The translations under genes and the position numbers were made by a program. A stretch of DNA of 64,000 bases from Volutella citrinella (lineage: Eukaryota > Ascomycota > Sordariomycetes > Hypocreales > Nectriaceae), in contig JAWZSP010000001.1 of assembly GCA_034401135.1 (NCBI GenBank), positions 4,588,001 through 4,652,000 of the forward strand. Direction: 5' to 3'. The notes beneath the pieces were generated by a model that saw only the letters and a list, made by a program, of their open reading frames with translations, was not told where the DNA came from and did not search any database. This document shows, one piece after another, positions 1 through 10,670 of the stretch (positions are counted from its first letter, which is position 1; the number at the start of each line of letters is the position of its first letter).

Positions 1-1190
1 TGTTTTCGGCCATTCCACAAACCTTTTATCACGCCGTCTTTCTTCCACCTCTTGCTGCTTTTCTTGTTTATTTATGCCCTTTTATCACTTTTTCTCATGA
101 CATCCGGTGCGTTGTGCAGAGGACAGCGCAGCGCCTTGGGCCGAAAAGGGTCGCTTGCTTGGGCCTTGTCTCGGCTGGCCACCCCATTTTTTGTTTTCGA
201 AATATTTTTTTCCCTTTGTTTTCTGGTTCGGTTCTTTACCCGCACCACGCCTCGTACAAGCTGGAGGCTCTGGTGTACGCTAGCTCAGGGGAACCTGGAT
301 GATACCACGGCCAGTGCATGTCGCCCTCTTTGTTTTTTTAGGGGCGACGTGGGCCAGGGCGGCGGCTTTTCGCCCGCGTGTGGATTGGCGGGTGGGGAGG
401 ACAAGCAGATGGAATTGGATCCTCTCAGCGGTCCAGAGCGGGATTATGCCCAGACGCGCACAAGGGTGGTGCGACTGATTGTCAGGCAACGGATGGAACA
501 CGAAAAAGATTCGGCGGCATATTGTTATTAACGGCCCATGGACATGTTGCCACACTCGGGCCGATGTAATGCATTGCATTGGAAGGAGTCGGTTACCAGG
601 TGGAAGCGCTCATACAAGAAATACTGTAAATAGAAAGAAAGATTACGCATTTGGGCAGCCTCAGCAAGAAACAAACAAAAGAAAACAAAACAAAACAAAT
701 GAAAACAAAACAAAAGTCAAAACTCACCCACCCGGCTGTCGTGCAGGTTGCCAAGTTGCACATGCAGATTCCGCCTCGTGATTCACCGTCCGAGACACAC
801 GACATGGTGCAAGGGGATTCTGGAACGGAGGCTCATCGCAGTCGACGGGCTACGGAATGGTGATTGATTCTGACTTGGCTGGACAGCATTCTTGGCCGGC
901 GAGACAGTGCTGACTGCCTGCAATCTCGAGAGAATCACGCCGTCGCCGTGGAGAATGACGAGAGAGTCTTGAGGGTGAGTTGACATGGGGATGTGCATGC
1001 TGTAGCGAGGGATAAAAGAAGCCATCTTGGACCTTGGCACTGGACATGATCGCCCTCACACACTCTTGCTGCCGTCCATCTTTCCAACGTTGACTGTCTC
1101 ACGCACTCACGCACACACTCCCTTGTTTGGATCCCCCTGAACAAAAACACACGTTGACAACAAACCGAAAAGTCTCACCCATCAAGGACA
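1..1190. other. Non-coding left edge and upstream region of the wall-protein gene
   Basis: I find no supportable gene here. Open frames exist but lack domain character and splice-consistent extension. An A-rich stretch of AAAAC-type repeats lies at 668-721. A weak TATA-like element (GATAAAAG) lies at 1011-1018, about 170 bp before the start codon at 1191, and is followed by a CT/CA-rich tract that would suit a 5' leader. Confidence 0.5.
668..721. repeat. AAAAC-type low-complexity repeat
   Basis: A run built from AAAC and AAAAC units on the plus strand, seen directly. It is simple-sequence DNA with no coding signal. Confidence 0.8.
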
Positions 1191-1628
1191 ATGTTTGTCA
1201 AGACGGCCGTCCTCGCCCTCGCCGGCATCGCCTCCGCCGCCGAGTACCCCTGGTACGGCGCTCCCACGCACACCCCTGTGCCCAACAACGGCACCGTGAT
1301 CAAGGTCAAGGTCGTGGACGTGTTCGAGACGTTCTGCCCGGAGCCGACCGTCTTCGAGTTCAACCGCAAGAAGTACACGGTGACGAACGCGCCGACCACG
1401 GTGACCATCACCGACTGCCCCTGCACCGTCACCGAGAGTCCCACCAAGCCCACTGCCACCGGCGGCGGCGGCAGCGCCAAGCCCTCGGAGCTGCCATACG
1501 TGGAGCCCGGGTCCAACCCCAGCCCCGGCGGCGGCGAGGTCCCGGAGACGGTCAAGTCGGGGGCCACTGCCGTTCAGGTTAGCCTGGGCCTCGGCCTTGC
1601 CGCACTCATGGGCGTGATTGCTCTCTAA
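1191..1628 (+). CDS. Small secreted GPI-type cell-wall protein
   Basis: A 145-residue intronless protein. Residues 1-16 form a clear signal peptide (MFVKTAVLALAGIASA). Residues 35-85 hold a beta-rich segment with two cysteine sites (FCPEPTVFEF and TITDCPCTV), the pattern of small ascomycete wall proteins in which a short Cys-containing domain precedes a low-complexity tail. Residues 86-120 are Gly/Ser/Pro-rich. The last 20 residues are hydrophobic and end the protein, as expected of a GPI-attachment signal. It would be exported and fixed to membrane or wall glucan. No enzymatic motif is visible. The start has an AC-rich context (GGACAATG) and directly precedes the signal peptide. Assignment to wall proteins rests on architecture and general family resemblance, not on a named ortholog. 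Confidence 0.8.
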   Translation: MFVKTAVLALAGIASAAEYPWYGAPTHTPVPNNGTVIKVKVVDVFETFCPEPTVFEFNRKKYTVTNAPTTVTITDCPCTVTESPTKPTATGGGGSAKPSELPYVEPGSNPSPGGGEVPETVKSGATAVQVSLGLGLAALMGVIAL

Positions 1629-2251
1629 GTGCTCGTGAGTGGAGGAGTTCTTTGGGGTCGAAGACAACACAATGGAGGAGAAACGAGGAATCAACATGCG
1701 AGGAAGACACAGAAGGACGAGGGAGAGCTCAGTGCGTTGCCGGCAAACAGACCATGGCGTTCACGATTGTCAGATCATCATTGCCCTTTGCGCGTCTTGG
1801 ACCTGCCGCTTTCGACCTTGTCACACTAGAAGAGCGCGCTTGGAGAGGGAGGGGGGTATGGTTTTGATGGTTTTGAATTCAGCAGGTGGACCTAGCCGTC
1901 ATTGATTGAGGTGGGCTTTAGGCGTAGTCGGGGAAGAGGATTTCAAACATGCTTGTTAATTTGGCGGCAAATGATGCGCCTGATTATAATGATATAATAT
2001 ACGGATATGACCAGTTGACAAATGCTACCAAAAAGGATCCTGACGCCGCGCTGCCGCCCCTTTCCTTCGCCTGCCGCTGCCATGCCGAACAGTTCCGGCA
2101 TCAATCACGCCCACACCTTTTCAGCCATGAGATTCATAAGTACAATTTTGGGTCCGTAGTCATTTCGGGCTTCGCAAAAACGCTTCTGGGCGGAGCAGGC
2201 CTCGGGTAAAAAGAGAATAAAGCCATTCCATCCCTGCACTCCCCAATCTCG
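1629..2251. other. Convergent intergenic region
   Basis: Lies between the 3' ends of the wall-protein gene (+) and the DUF7053 gene (-). AT-rich patches at 1975-2035 and an AATAAA at about 2215 are present. I see no gene. Confidence 0.5.
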
Positions 2252-3220
2252 CTATGCCAATTCCGGTATCCGTTGAGGAGGAGGAGGGCTATGCCTCCGC
2301 TTCTCATTCTCACTGTAAGGGTTCTGACTGGTGAACTCGGCATAGTCGTGCGGCCTGCTGTTGCCGCGGTACACAGTCCCGGAGTAGTGCAGACCGCCTT
2401 CCGACGAGGACGGCGGAGGCGGCGGCGGAGCTGGTGGTGCAAGCCCGGCCGGCTGGGGCTGCAGGCGTGCGGCGGTGCGGCCCGGGGATGGTCCACGTTT
2501 GGGAGCGGAGACGGGGCCGGGGACGGAGAGGGCGGCAGGTACAGGGCCGGGGACAGAGAGGGGAGCAGGAACAGGGGCCGGGACGGAGAGGGGAGCAGGC
2601 ACATGGACCGGGACGGGCTGGATGAAGCTGGCCTCGAGGCCGGGCTTTCGCAAGTCGTCGCTGCTCGCAGGCCTGGGCCGGGGGCGGAGGGCGTCGGAGG
2701 CAGCCTTCGCCTGTGCCTTCTTGGCAAGGCGCTCGACGACCAGGGTGTGGGACTTGTTCATCGTCTTCTTGATGAAGCCGGCCATGATGGAGCTGCAGCG
2801 CAGGTCGACGTCTTCGCGCAGATACAGCCCCGTCTGCGGCGCGTTGAGCCCCAGCTCGACGGGCTCCTTGGGCTCGCCGGGCAGGGAGCCGGCGACGGAC
2901 CAGCGGCCGCGGATCTCGACGCCGAGGGGCGCAAACGAGTGCGTCCACAGGCCGTCGGGCATGTCGTTGAAGGCGGCCGTGTAGCTGAGCTCGCGCGAGT
3001 ACAGGCCACCGGGGAGGTAGTCGATGCGGTCCGTCAGCGAGTACCAGACGCAGCGGTGCTCCTCGGGCGTCGCGTGGGCCGGCGGCGGGATGGTGTGGCG
3101 CTCGACGACGAGGGGGTTGAGGTCGATCATCTCGAGGTGGTCGTGCAGGAAGGACACGACCACCTCGCGCGTGATGTTGGGCGGCAGCGGCGTGATGTTG
3201 GTAAAGGTTGTGCGGCCCAT
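2252..3220 (-). CDS. DUF7053-type fungal protein with proline-rich tail
   Basis: A single-exon protein of 322 residues. Residues 1-170 form a compact domain that I recognise as the fungal DUF7053 family: the start resembles FTNITPLPPNITREVV, followed by the conserved FLHDHLEMIDLNPLVVERH and a YSLTDRIDYLPGG strand region. The fold resembles START/SRPBCC-like lipid-binding proteins, but function is not established. From about residue 190 the protein becomes disordered, with alternating Pro/Val/Ala repeats (repeated APLSVP and PGPVP units, 205-245) and a polyproline run near 275. The Pro tail is encoded by imperfect direct repeats at about 2510-2610. No signal peptide or membrane span. The start codon directly precedes the conserved N-terminus. 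Confidence 0.8.
   Translation of the reverse strand: MGRTTFTNITPLPPNITREVVVSFLHDHLEMIDLNPLVVERHTIPPPAHATPEEHRCVWYSLTDRIDYLPGGLYSRELSYTAAFNDMPDGLWTHSFAPLGVEIRGRWSVAGSLPGEPKEPVELGLNAPQTGLYLREDVDLRCSSIMAGFIKKTMNKSHTLVVERLAKKAQAKAASDALRPRPRPASSDDLRKPGLEASFIQPVPVHVPAPLSVPAPVPAPLSVPGPVPAALSVPGPVSAPKRGPSPGRTAARLQPQPAGLAPPAPPPPPPSSSEGGLHYSGTVYRGNSRPHDYAEFTSQNPYSENEKRRHSPPPPQRIPELA
2505..2610 (-). repeat. Imperfect coding repeat (Pro/Val/Ala units)
   Basis: GGGGCCGGGGACGGAGAG-like units recur several times on the plus strand. On the coding strand they give the repeated Pro-Val-Pro-Ala/Gly units of the DUF7053 protein tail. Likely length-variable between strains. Confidence 0.65.
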
Positions 3221-4514
3221 GGTGACGGCTGCTGATGGATGGAGTCTGGATGCTGTCGGGCGACCGAGGGAGGCAGGTGCTATTGCACGCGGGGCAAGCA
3301 GGACTGAGGTGTGTGTCGAGCTACTACTATCGCGCCCGGTTTCAAGACTGAGAGAGGGAGAGGATGATGCATGTTCCCCGGGGGGGCGGTCGTCGACGAG
3401 GCCATTACTTAATTACTTAATTAATTCGGCCAGAGCTTGTGGCGGCGACACTTGGTGACGGCGTCGCTCCTGTCCCCCGACTAGCTTCGCCCTGTGGCGG
3501 CCAAGCCCGTCTACAAGCTGCCACACTTATTTTAATACTCCATGTCCATGCAGGAGGGATCCGATGCATCGAGTCTAGCATAAGCCGACGGCGATGACGT
3601 TTCGGGTCCGGGTCCGGGGGCCTGCCGGGCATACCCAGCCAGCCACAGAGGGTGCCCGGTTCGGGGGATAGGCTTCCGTGCAATAGTCACTGGGAATCCT
3701 CAAGGAACCGGCCATCCCGCATTGTTTGCCGGTGTCGCCGTGGCCGGGAACACGCTCCTCCGGGAATTAGCTCGAGAGAGGTCCATCGTACCTATAGCGT
3801 ACCGTCTCCCTCTCTGTCTGTCCTGCAGACACGCTGGGCCACGAGAAACAAGGGAGACGATAAATACAAACAGCCCGTCCCCTCGGCGATGCTCAAACGT
3901 GGCTCTGACTATGCGTGTTTTGCTTCGGCACACTGGCGTTCCGCGCCCCAGGCTTGTTTTTAGTATTTACGCTCGCAGCCCCCAAACCATGGCGGCCACA
4001 CGCGCCGCGCCGTGAGATTTTAGCAGCCCAACACCCGTCCGCTTATAGAATATAGGGCTGGGCGGCCGCCACCTGGGGCCGTTGGACGGACGTGGGTTGT
4101 TTGGTCAGCATCCTTCGGCAGCGTCAGCCTCCGGATTAGCGCCGGCCACGCGGTGGCTGAAGCCCAGCTGAGCACCCTCCACGGGTCCTTGGCGAGCCGG
4201 GTAGCGACGCTGGGGTGGTGCTCTGGGAGTGTGAGCAGCCTCGTTCGTGGGGTTGGACCCTGGTGTGCCTCAGTCGTCGACGGACGCTTGGGACGGAACA
4301 TTCGATATTGTGGACTGAACTATTGCGGCTAGAGGCATCAACTACCGCCACGTCCCTTACCAAAGGGAATACATGATTGGTCGTAGTTGTTTATTTGTAC
4401 CCTCGACAATGCAGCACCTTCTAAAGCCGTTATAGAATGTCTGTCATGGGTGCCTGGCGTCTTCTGTCCAATGTGAGGTAAGCACATTCTAGTACTTAGT
4501 ACCATCAACGCCGC
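3221..4514. other. Intergenic region without a supportable gene
   Basis: Divided between the promoter of the DUF7053 gene and the 3' side of ORC4. It contains a TTAATTAATT-type patch near 3410-3425. Short open frames show no family character. Confidence 0.5.
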
Positions 4515-6996
4515 CTACAGCTCTCGACACCACTTTGCCAGCACCGTGTTGAGCTTCACAGCGGCCGGAATCTCCTCGAGCGCAACGTCCACCTTCCACA
4601 TCTTGCCCTCGAGGCCACTGTGACCCAGGCTCCGCGCTCCCCCGATCCCCGCCGGCACGAGAAAGCCGAGGGAGATGAGCCGCTCCCATGCGATGCCTGC
4701 CACGCCGCGGCTCCAGACCCGCACGCCGCCGCCCACAGCCAGCATGCCCGAGGTTGCCGACTGCGCGCGCTGCCGGCCCATCAGGGAGCTGTACTCGTCG
4801 TAGGCCATTGCCAGGTTGACCGTGTCCGTATGTGCCACAATGTCCAGCCGGGCTGCTGCAATCAGGAGACCGACGTCGAGCTCCGACAAGGTCGACATGA
4901 GATGCAGATTAGAATCGGGTCCCGTAAGCGAGTCGACGTCCCCTCGCACCGGCGGCGTCGCCAGTGTGACGTCTTTGCCCGTGAGCGAGGAGAGCGGCAA
5001 TAGCCATTCCGTGAGGAATGCCGAGGCCGACTTGGTCGTGTAATAGTGATATTGTAGCAGGTCTTGAAATGACCGCTCCTTGTACAGGGCCTGTGTCCCA
5101 AATGTTAGCACAACAAAACCCCGGGGGCCAAGGGTGCTCCAACCGTACCTCAATCTTGTGAGTCCAGTAGTTCTGGAACTCGTCGTATCCTTCGAGGCTC
5201 GTGTCGATGCCCTCCTTGCTGGCCTCTGTTCTCTCAACTACCAGCCCCTGCTTGCACACCTGCCAATATGCTGGCAAAGATTTCGGCTGCGACAGGTACA
5301 CGTAACGGTGACTGAATCGACTCTTGACTCGCTTCTCCAGCATCTCCACTACATCCAGCCGCGTCGTACACCCAACCACTGCGATGGGAGCCTTTCGAGA
5401 CTGTGCAATGTCGAACAGATTGTACAGGAGCGTTTGCCGCGGGTGGGACGCAAACATGTCGAATTCGTCAATGATGAACACAATCGACTGTGAGGTGACG
5501 CCCGAGTCTGTGCCCAGGATCTCTGACGGATGGGACAGTAGGGCGAGGAGGGACGCCATGGTGTCGGCATAGTTTGTCTGTGAAAATGGCATTGTCAGCG
5601 GTTGGAACATTGGAGCTCGCTGGGGCTGCAGTTGTACTTACTCTATTCATTAGATCATCCTCGACATTCATCTCCTTGCCAAGCTGTCGCCAAATGTCTT
5701 TGAGAGCAAGCTTGTCATCCGTGTGAATGAAGCCATTGAGTCTTACGACATGGAAATCCTGGCGATGCAGTATAGAAAGATCTTTGATAATTCCTTCCAA
5801 CAGCTGCAGAGCGTTAGTTGGTCAAACACAACACACAAGGGGGGAATAAACACCAAGAAAAGGAAAAAGCATACCGTTGTTTTACCACAGCCTCTAGCCC
5901 CGATGAGAAGCATCGAATTGCCCTCGCCGGCCACCACAGTCTGCTCCACAAGTTGATGCACCTTTTCATGCGCCTCCTCCTGCCCGTACATGCGTATGCG
6001 TCTACGCCCGGTACATCTATCTAGCAACACCCGTTGCAGAGATGCCACGTGTACCTCAAGGTTTGGTATCTCGGGAGCTTCAGCAGCAGCAGCAGCAGGG
6101 GCGGTGGCGCCGGACGCCGCGTCCTCAGCCTTCTTGGGCGTCTTGAGAACATCCTCCTGCGCGCACGATTTGCACAGCCAGTCGCCCTCTGGGATCTCCG
6201 GCACCTCATAGCACTCCTGGTGGACGGCGAAGTCGCAGTTGTCGCACAGGATGATTTGGTTCGGCGCCTTGGAGTCGGGCCTGGAGCAGATCTGGCAAAC
6301 GATTTCGTCCGCCGCAGGGGTCTTCCGTGCCCTGGGCTTCTTGGGGAGATCCTCGAAAAAGACCTCGCCGCTGAGGCCGGCCGCCGCGCCAAAGGTGACA
6401 TTCTTCCGCCCTGGTGGTCGGCCTCTCTTCTTGGCAGGTGTCAGGATACCCTTGGGAGTCGCCTTCTGAGCCGACGGGGGCGGATCTTGCTGCGATTCTG
6501 CAGGAGCCTGGATCAAGGCATCAGAAATGGCTTCTATCACGCCGCTCTCTGCGGGCGGTGGCTCTGCGACAGTCTGGGCCTTTGGTTTCCGCCCTCGGCG
6601 TTTGGCTGGTGTCGGTTCTTTGGGCTCCTTGGGCTTGCGCGGAGAATTCGATACGCCGACATTTTTCGGCAGACTTGGGGGTTTGGGGGACGCGTCCCAT
6701 TTCGTGCCTCGAAGTGCCTTCAACTTGATTGCAGGGCGTGAGGCAGAGGCCGGTGCTGGGATCGGTTTCGAAGGCGAAGGGCTGGCGTCTCCTCCCGCAG
6801 GCAGCTGAGGCTTCTGGCCGTACCCGAACACGCCTGATATGGCCGAGGCGATGGCGTGGAGTGCATTTGGGGTCGAGGATGTCTCGGTAGCTACGTCCTC
6901 GAGTCGCTGTTTCTTGAATGGTGTCGGGGTCGCAACAGGTTCATCGTCGACGTCGAGGACTCGTTTTTGGCCGGTTGGGGTGGCTTCGAGGTCCAT
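4515..6996 (-). CDS. ORC4: Origin recognition complex subunit 4 with PHD finger and AT-hooks
   Basis: Four exons: 6996-5875, 5803-5642, 5577-5149 and 5090-4515, all joined in phase 0, giving 762 residues. The C-terminal half is the Orc4 AAA+ module: Walker A GARGCGKTT (366-374), Walker B IIDEFD (463-468), then the sensor region (VVGCTTRLDVVE) and a winged-helix-like C-terminus. The ORC ring loads MCM helicase at replication origins. The first 320 residues are a fungal extension: basic disordered sequence with two AT-hook-like cores (KRRGRKPK near 132-139, KKRGRPPGRK near 189-198) and a C4HC3 PHD finger at 233-278. The finger has paired cysteines, a central HQEC and a closing CKSC, and resembles the PHD1 type of BRPF/JADE proteins. 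This suggests origin binding through AT-rich DNA and histone tails; that role is inferred. I believe PHD-bearing Orc4 occurs in other filamentous ascomycetes but cannot check it. Confidence 0.93.
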
Positions 6997-8163
6997 GGCT
7001 TCCGCCTTTCAGGAATTGCAAACAGTCAAGACGGGCACTGCCGTCGCATTAGGCTGGTAGGTCAGTTTAGCATCGCATCAAGTGGATGGAGCTCGGGCTG
7101 GGACTGTTGTTGGCTAGCTGTATGGAATATCCAATATGCATCTGCGCCGGCCGACTAGCGGCCATGCATGAGACGCGTCCAGCACGCGGTGCAGGTGCTG
7201 GGCCAAGGCCTCACTAATTGCATACTCCCCCTGTAGGCGCAAATGGCCAGTTGCGATGTCACGTGGGGTATGCTTGTGCTGACCGCGAGTTTAGTACTAA
7301 TTTTAGGCCCTTGCCAGCCCTACGACTTATACCCTGGCACAGCGCCGGATATGACTTCATGGGGAATAGGGCTGAGATGGGGAAAAGAGTAAGCCATACG
7401 GCGAGTAAATGGGCAAGGAGTGCGTTATTACAGAGCGCTTATACACGGCTAGCAGTCCTGGCTATGGTTGATGTCTCGGCTCACAGGTGGCAACTGAGTG
7501 ACGCTTCAATTGATGACTGGCGATGAAGTGATTCCTTCCTCTTGTTTTTTTTGCAGATGCTCAACGCGTCCCAAGGTGTCAATAAGGACTTTGGTATTGG
7601 ACCCGGTCCTTGCCAGAGAGCACTGCCTCAGCACATATTCAGCTGGAGGAGAGTATCATGTGCTCAGGACCAACCGACCAGCCAAGCACAACACCATGAC
7701 AGCCTCGTGGGCACACTGCCCCGATGAAACCCAACGTCTGCAAGCTCCTTGATCTCCTTACGAATGGCATCCCTCCACACTCGTATGTTCGTTACCGTCC
7801 CATGCTGACGCTGGCGAATTGGATACCGGCTCTGATGCTTACAGGGTCCAAATGCAAGGTGCCGCCAACCAATGATGACCTGACTCGCCTATCCTCCAGC
7901 CTATCTCTCGCAGGAGTCATGGATTAACCTAGGATTAAATGCATAGCTTCGTATAACTCAAGTCGAGCGAGCCCGGGGGTTCTTCGGGGCGACATAGCTT
8001 TTTCTGGACTTGATGCAGCCCTACCCTCCCCATGATATCGGCCGAATGCCGAATATAAGATCTAGCGCCTGCCCTGGCCGATTACATGTTCACTCAGTTC
8101 TGACCAGGCATAACTCACAGAGGTCCATCCTTGCCATTGCTGCTTCCGGATTGCCTCGTGAAG
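6997..8163. other. Divergent promoter region, ORC4 / LtrA-family gene
   Basis: About 1.2 kb between two divergent start codons. Open frames here are short, lack splice-supported continuation and show no domain character. I see no RNA gene. Confidence 0.5.
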
Positions 8164-10510
8164 ATGTCGGCAGAAACGCTGGAACTCGAGCGCCGCGAGG
8201 CCGAGAAGCTGAGCCTCCTCAAGAGCCCCGTGGTTGCTCGATCCGACTCCATCCCCTACCGGCAGAATTCTGCTCCCGACTTGGCATTGTTCGGTGACCG
8301 CTTCAATTCTGAATGCCCTCAATTCCAGAAGGTGACCTCGCCATCGGCCCCCGGCAGCCGTGCCCCCTGTAGCTTGAGCAAAAGACACTGACGGCGACCG
8401 TAGCACGAAGATGCCAGCCTGCTCGAGCTGTTCTACGACCTCTTCTTCGCCGCCAACTTCTCCATCTACCACACCAACCAGCCGGTAAACACCATGGAGA
8501 GATTCTTCTCTTTCGGTGGCTACTTCTTGTAGGTTCGGTTTGACTGCATGTCTCTAGTACTCTCTAACGTGGCATTATGAAGCATTCTGTGGATCACCTG
8601 GGTCCTCGTCAGCCTCTACGATGTGCGTTTCGTGACAGACAGCCTCTTCGGTTAGTACCAACTGTGTTGCCTCTTTTGACCCTGTTCTCACGTAGGATCA
8701 GAGCGGGCGTGCAGAGGCGTTCAGCTCGGAGTCATGATCGGATTCACCGTCGTGGCCCCAAAGTTCAAACTGCATGACCAAGATGACGCTACCATGCGAA
8801 CCATGTGTAAGTGACTGAGTGATCCCATGTGCCCGGCGCTCATGCTCACGCTCACGCTCACCAGCCATCATCCTCGGGGTTTCTCGGTTCTGCCTCGCGG
8901 TCGAATACAGTAGCATCCTTTGGCACATTCGCGGTTTCAAGAAGAACATCCTCCCGATGGCTGTGCAGATTGCTCTCAATCTTGTCACCACCGTCATTTA
9001 CACAGGACTTGCATTTGGCTTCAAGGGCAAACAGAGCCCGCTTCACAAGGGCTGGTACGTCGTAGCAGGCATGGAGCTAGTGTTGGCCTTCTTTTTGTCC
9101 TTTATCTGGCCCGTCCTCAGCTTCAGGGGCACGCATCTGATGCGACGCATGACGACAATCACCGTCATTATCCTTGGTGAAGGCATCATCATGATGTGCA
9201 CCAATGTCGTGGCTGTGGTTAAAGGCGGTGATGGCTGGAGTAGGTTTCCGCAGTTGGTCTGTCGGGTTCTCTGCTAACAAAATGTCTGCTTAGATTCCTT
9301 GATTATTGGGCTCGTTACCGCCGAGACAACCACGATTTTCCTCATCTTCTTGACCTACTTCGACTGGATGAAGAGCATGTCCCTCCGTCCTATACGCCAG
9401 GCAGCCTGGGCCGCCTTTCACTTCCCTTTCCACTTTGCTCTCGTCATCTTCATGCAGGGCTTCACACAGTTCATGAGCTGGGCCAAGACCTTCGACACCT
9501 GGAGCCGATGGCGTAGAAGTCAGGAAGCAGAGATGCAAAAATGGAGAGATACCCCCTGGGATCCCGAGTACGAGAAAACCATTAGGGAAGATCCAAACTG
9601 GACCCAATCCAATGAGACTGCAGAAATGTACTGGAACATCACCAGCGAATATTTGCGAGTTTGGACTCCGAAATATGCGTCCACGAGGGTCGTGCTCGAG
9701 CAAGTTTACACCAACATTTCTCGCATCAACGAAACATCCTGGGAGCCAATCGAGGAATATGTCAACAAATACTACGCCGCCGGCTACGACTGGCGGGAGC
9801 TAGATGGATCTGATCCCAAGACTGGAGAGGTTCCAAAGAACCTCAATAGAGACGATTTCCTCGACTTCCGACGTACATATAGCTCCATCGACGCGATTGG
9901 CATGAACGTTATCTCATTGACCTACAACATTGATCTGATCAAGGATCAAATGGACCAGGTGAACGATGAGTGGAAAGCGTTCAAGCCGCCAAGCACGTCT
10001 CTCGCAATCGACATGGAGCTTTACGCAGCTGAGCAAGTATGGGAACTGTTCTGGTTTGTGGTATGCAGCAATTCCTTCCCCCAGTGTTGGGACTGGTGCT
10101 AATCGGTTAAACAGTTCAACTACGTCTTCGTTGCTGCAGGCCTCACCATCATCCTGATGGTGGTCCTGGTCATCATCAACCGGACAACCTCGTGGACAAA
10201 ATGGGCCGTCACCCGCACCGTCCTCTTCACTCTGCTTGGAATATGCATGACCTTGTTGACACAACTCAGTACCGAACGATTACTAAATAAGGGACACAAG
10301 TTCACGGACGGGGGCTGGATGCTCACAGCTATTTGCCTGGTCTGGGTCTTGATTTTTGCCCTCACCCATATTCGCAACCCTCCTCCGCTTTTCTTTCGAC
10401 GCCGCGCCCCAAAGGCCCGTGAGACCGAGGAGACAATAATGCTAAATAGTTCCAATGGGGCCGAGTCCACCCCGAAGTACACCACTGTCTCCCAGAGCGT
10501 TTCAGTCTAG
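8164..10510 (+). CDS. Low temperature requirement A (LtrA) family membrane protein
   Basis: Seven exons: 8164-8331, 8404-8528, 8583-8650, 8696-8806, 8865-9239, 9294-10060 and 10115-10510; 613 residues, every junction frame-consistent. The LtrA signature LLELFYDLFFAANFS lies at about residues 62-76, right after the first intron. Several hydrophobic segments follow (ILWITWVLVSLYDV, VMIGFTVVA, LNLVTTVIYTGLAFG, the 350s region and two C-terminal spans), separated by a large charged segment of about 170 residues rich in Trp, Asp and Asn in exon 6. The family was named from a Listeria gene needed for growth in the cold; its biochemical role is unknown, and fungal members are multi-span proteins of uncertain location. 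The C-terminus is hydrophilic and Thr/Ser-rich. The ATG at 8164 opens the frame that runs into the first conserved segment. Confidence 0.85.
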
Positions 10511-10670
10511 GCCCATGGTAAGAACACGAGGGGGATTTTTGGGAGAGAGGCTGGGGCCAGGGAGGATACTACAAATGTGAAGATGTGAAGACTCAATTGC
10601 CTGCAACATACTACATGTAAAAGAAGGGTACTTGTTGGTGATGTCATGGCCAGAAATGTGGGAGAACACT

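Noticed and set aside
52..531. 159-codon plus-strand frame at the left edge
   Set aside because: The N-terminal hydrophobic stretch looks like a signal peptide, but the rest is arbitrary, overlaps other open frames and has no family character.
2273..3235. 320-codon plus-strand frame over the DUF7053 gene
   Set aside because: Arg/Gly-rich antisense frame; the DUF7053 signature is on the minus strand.
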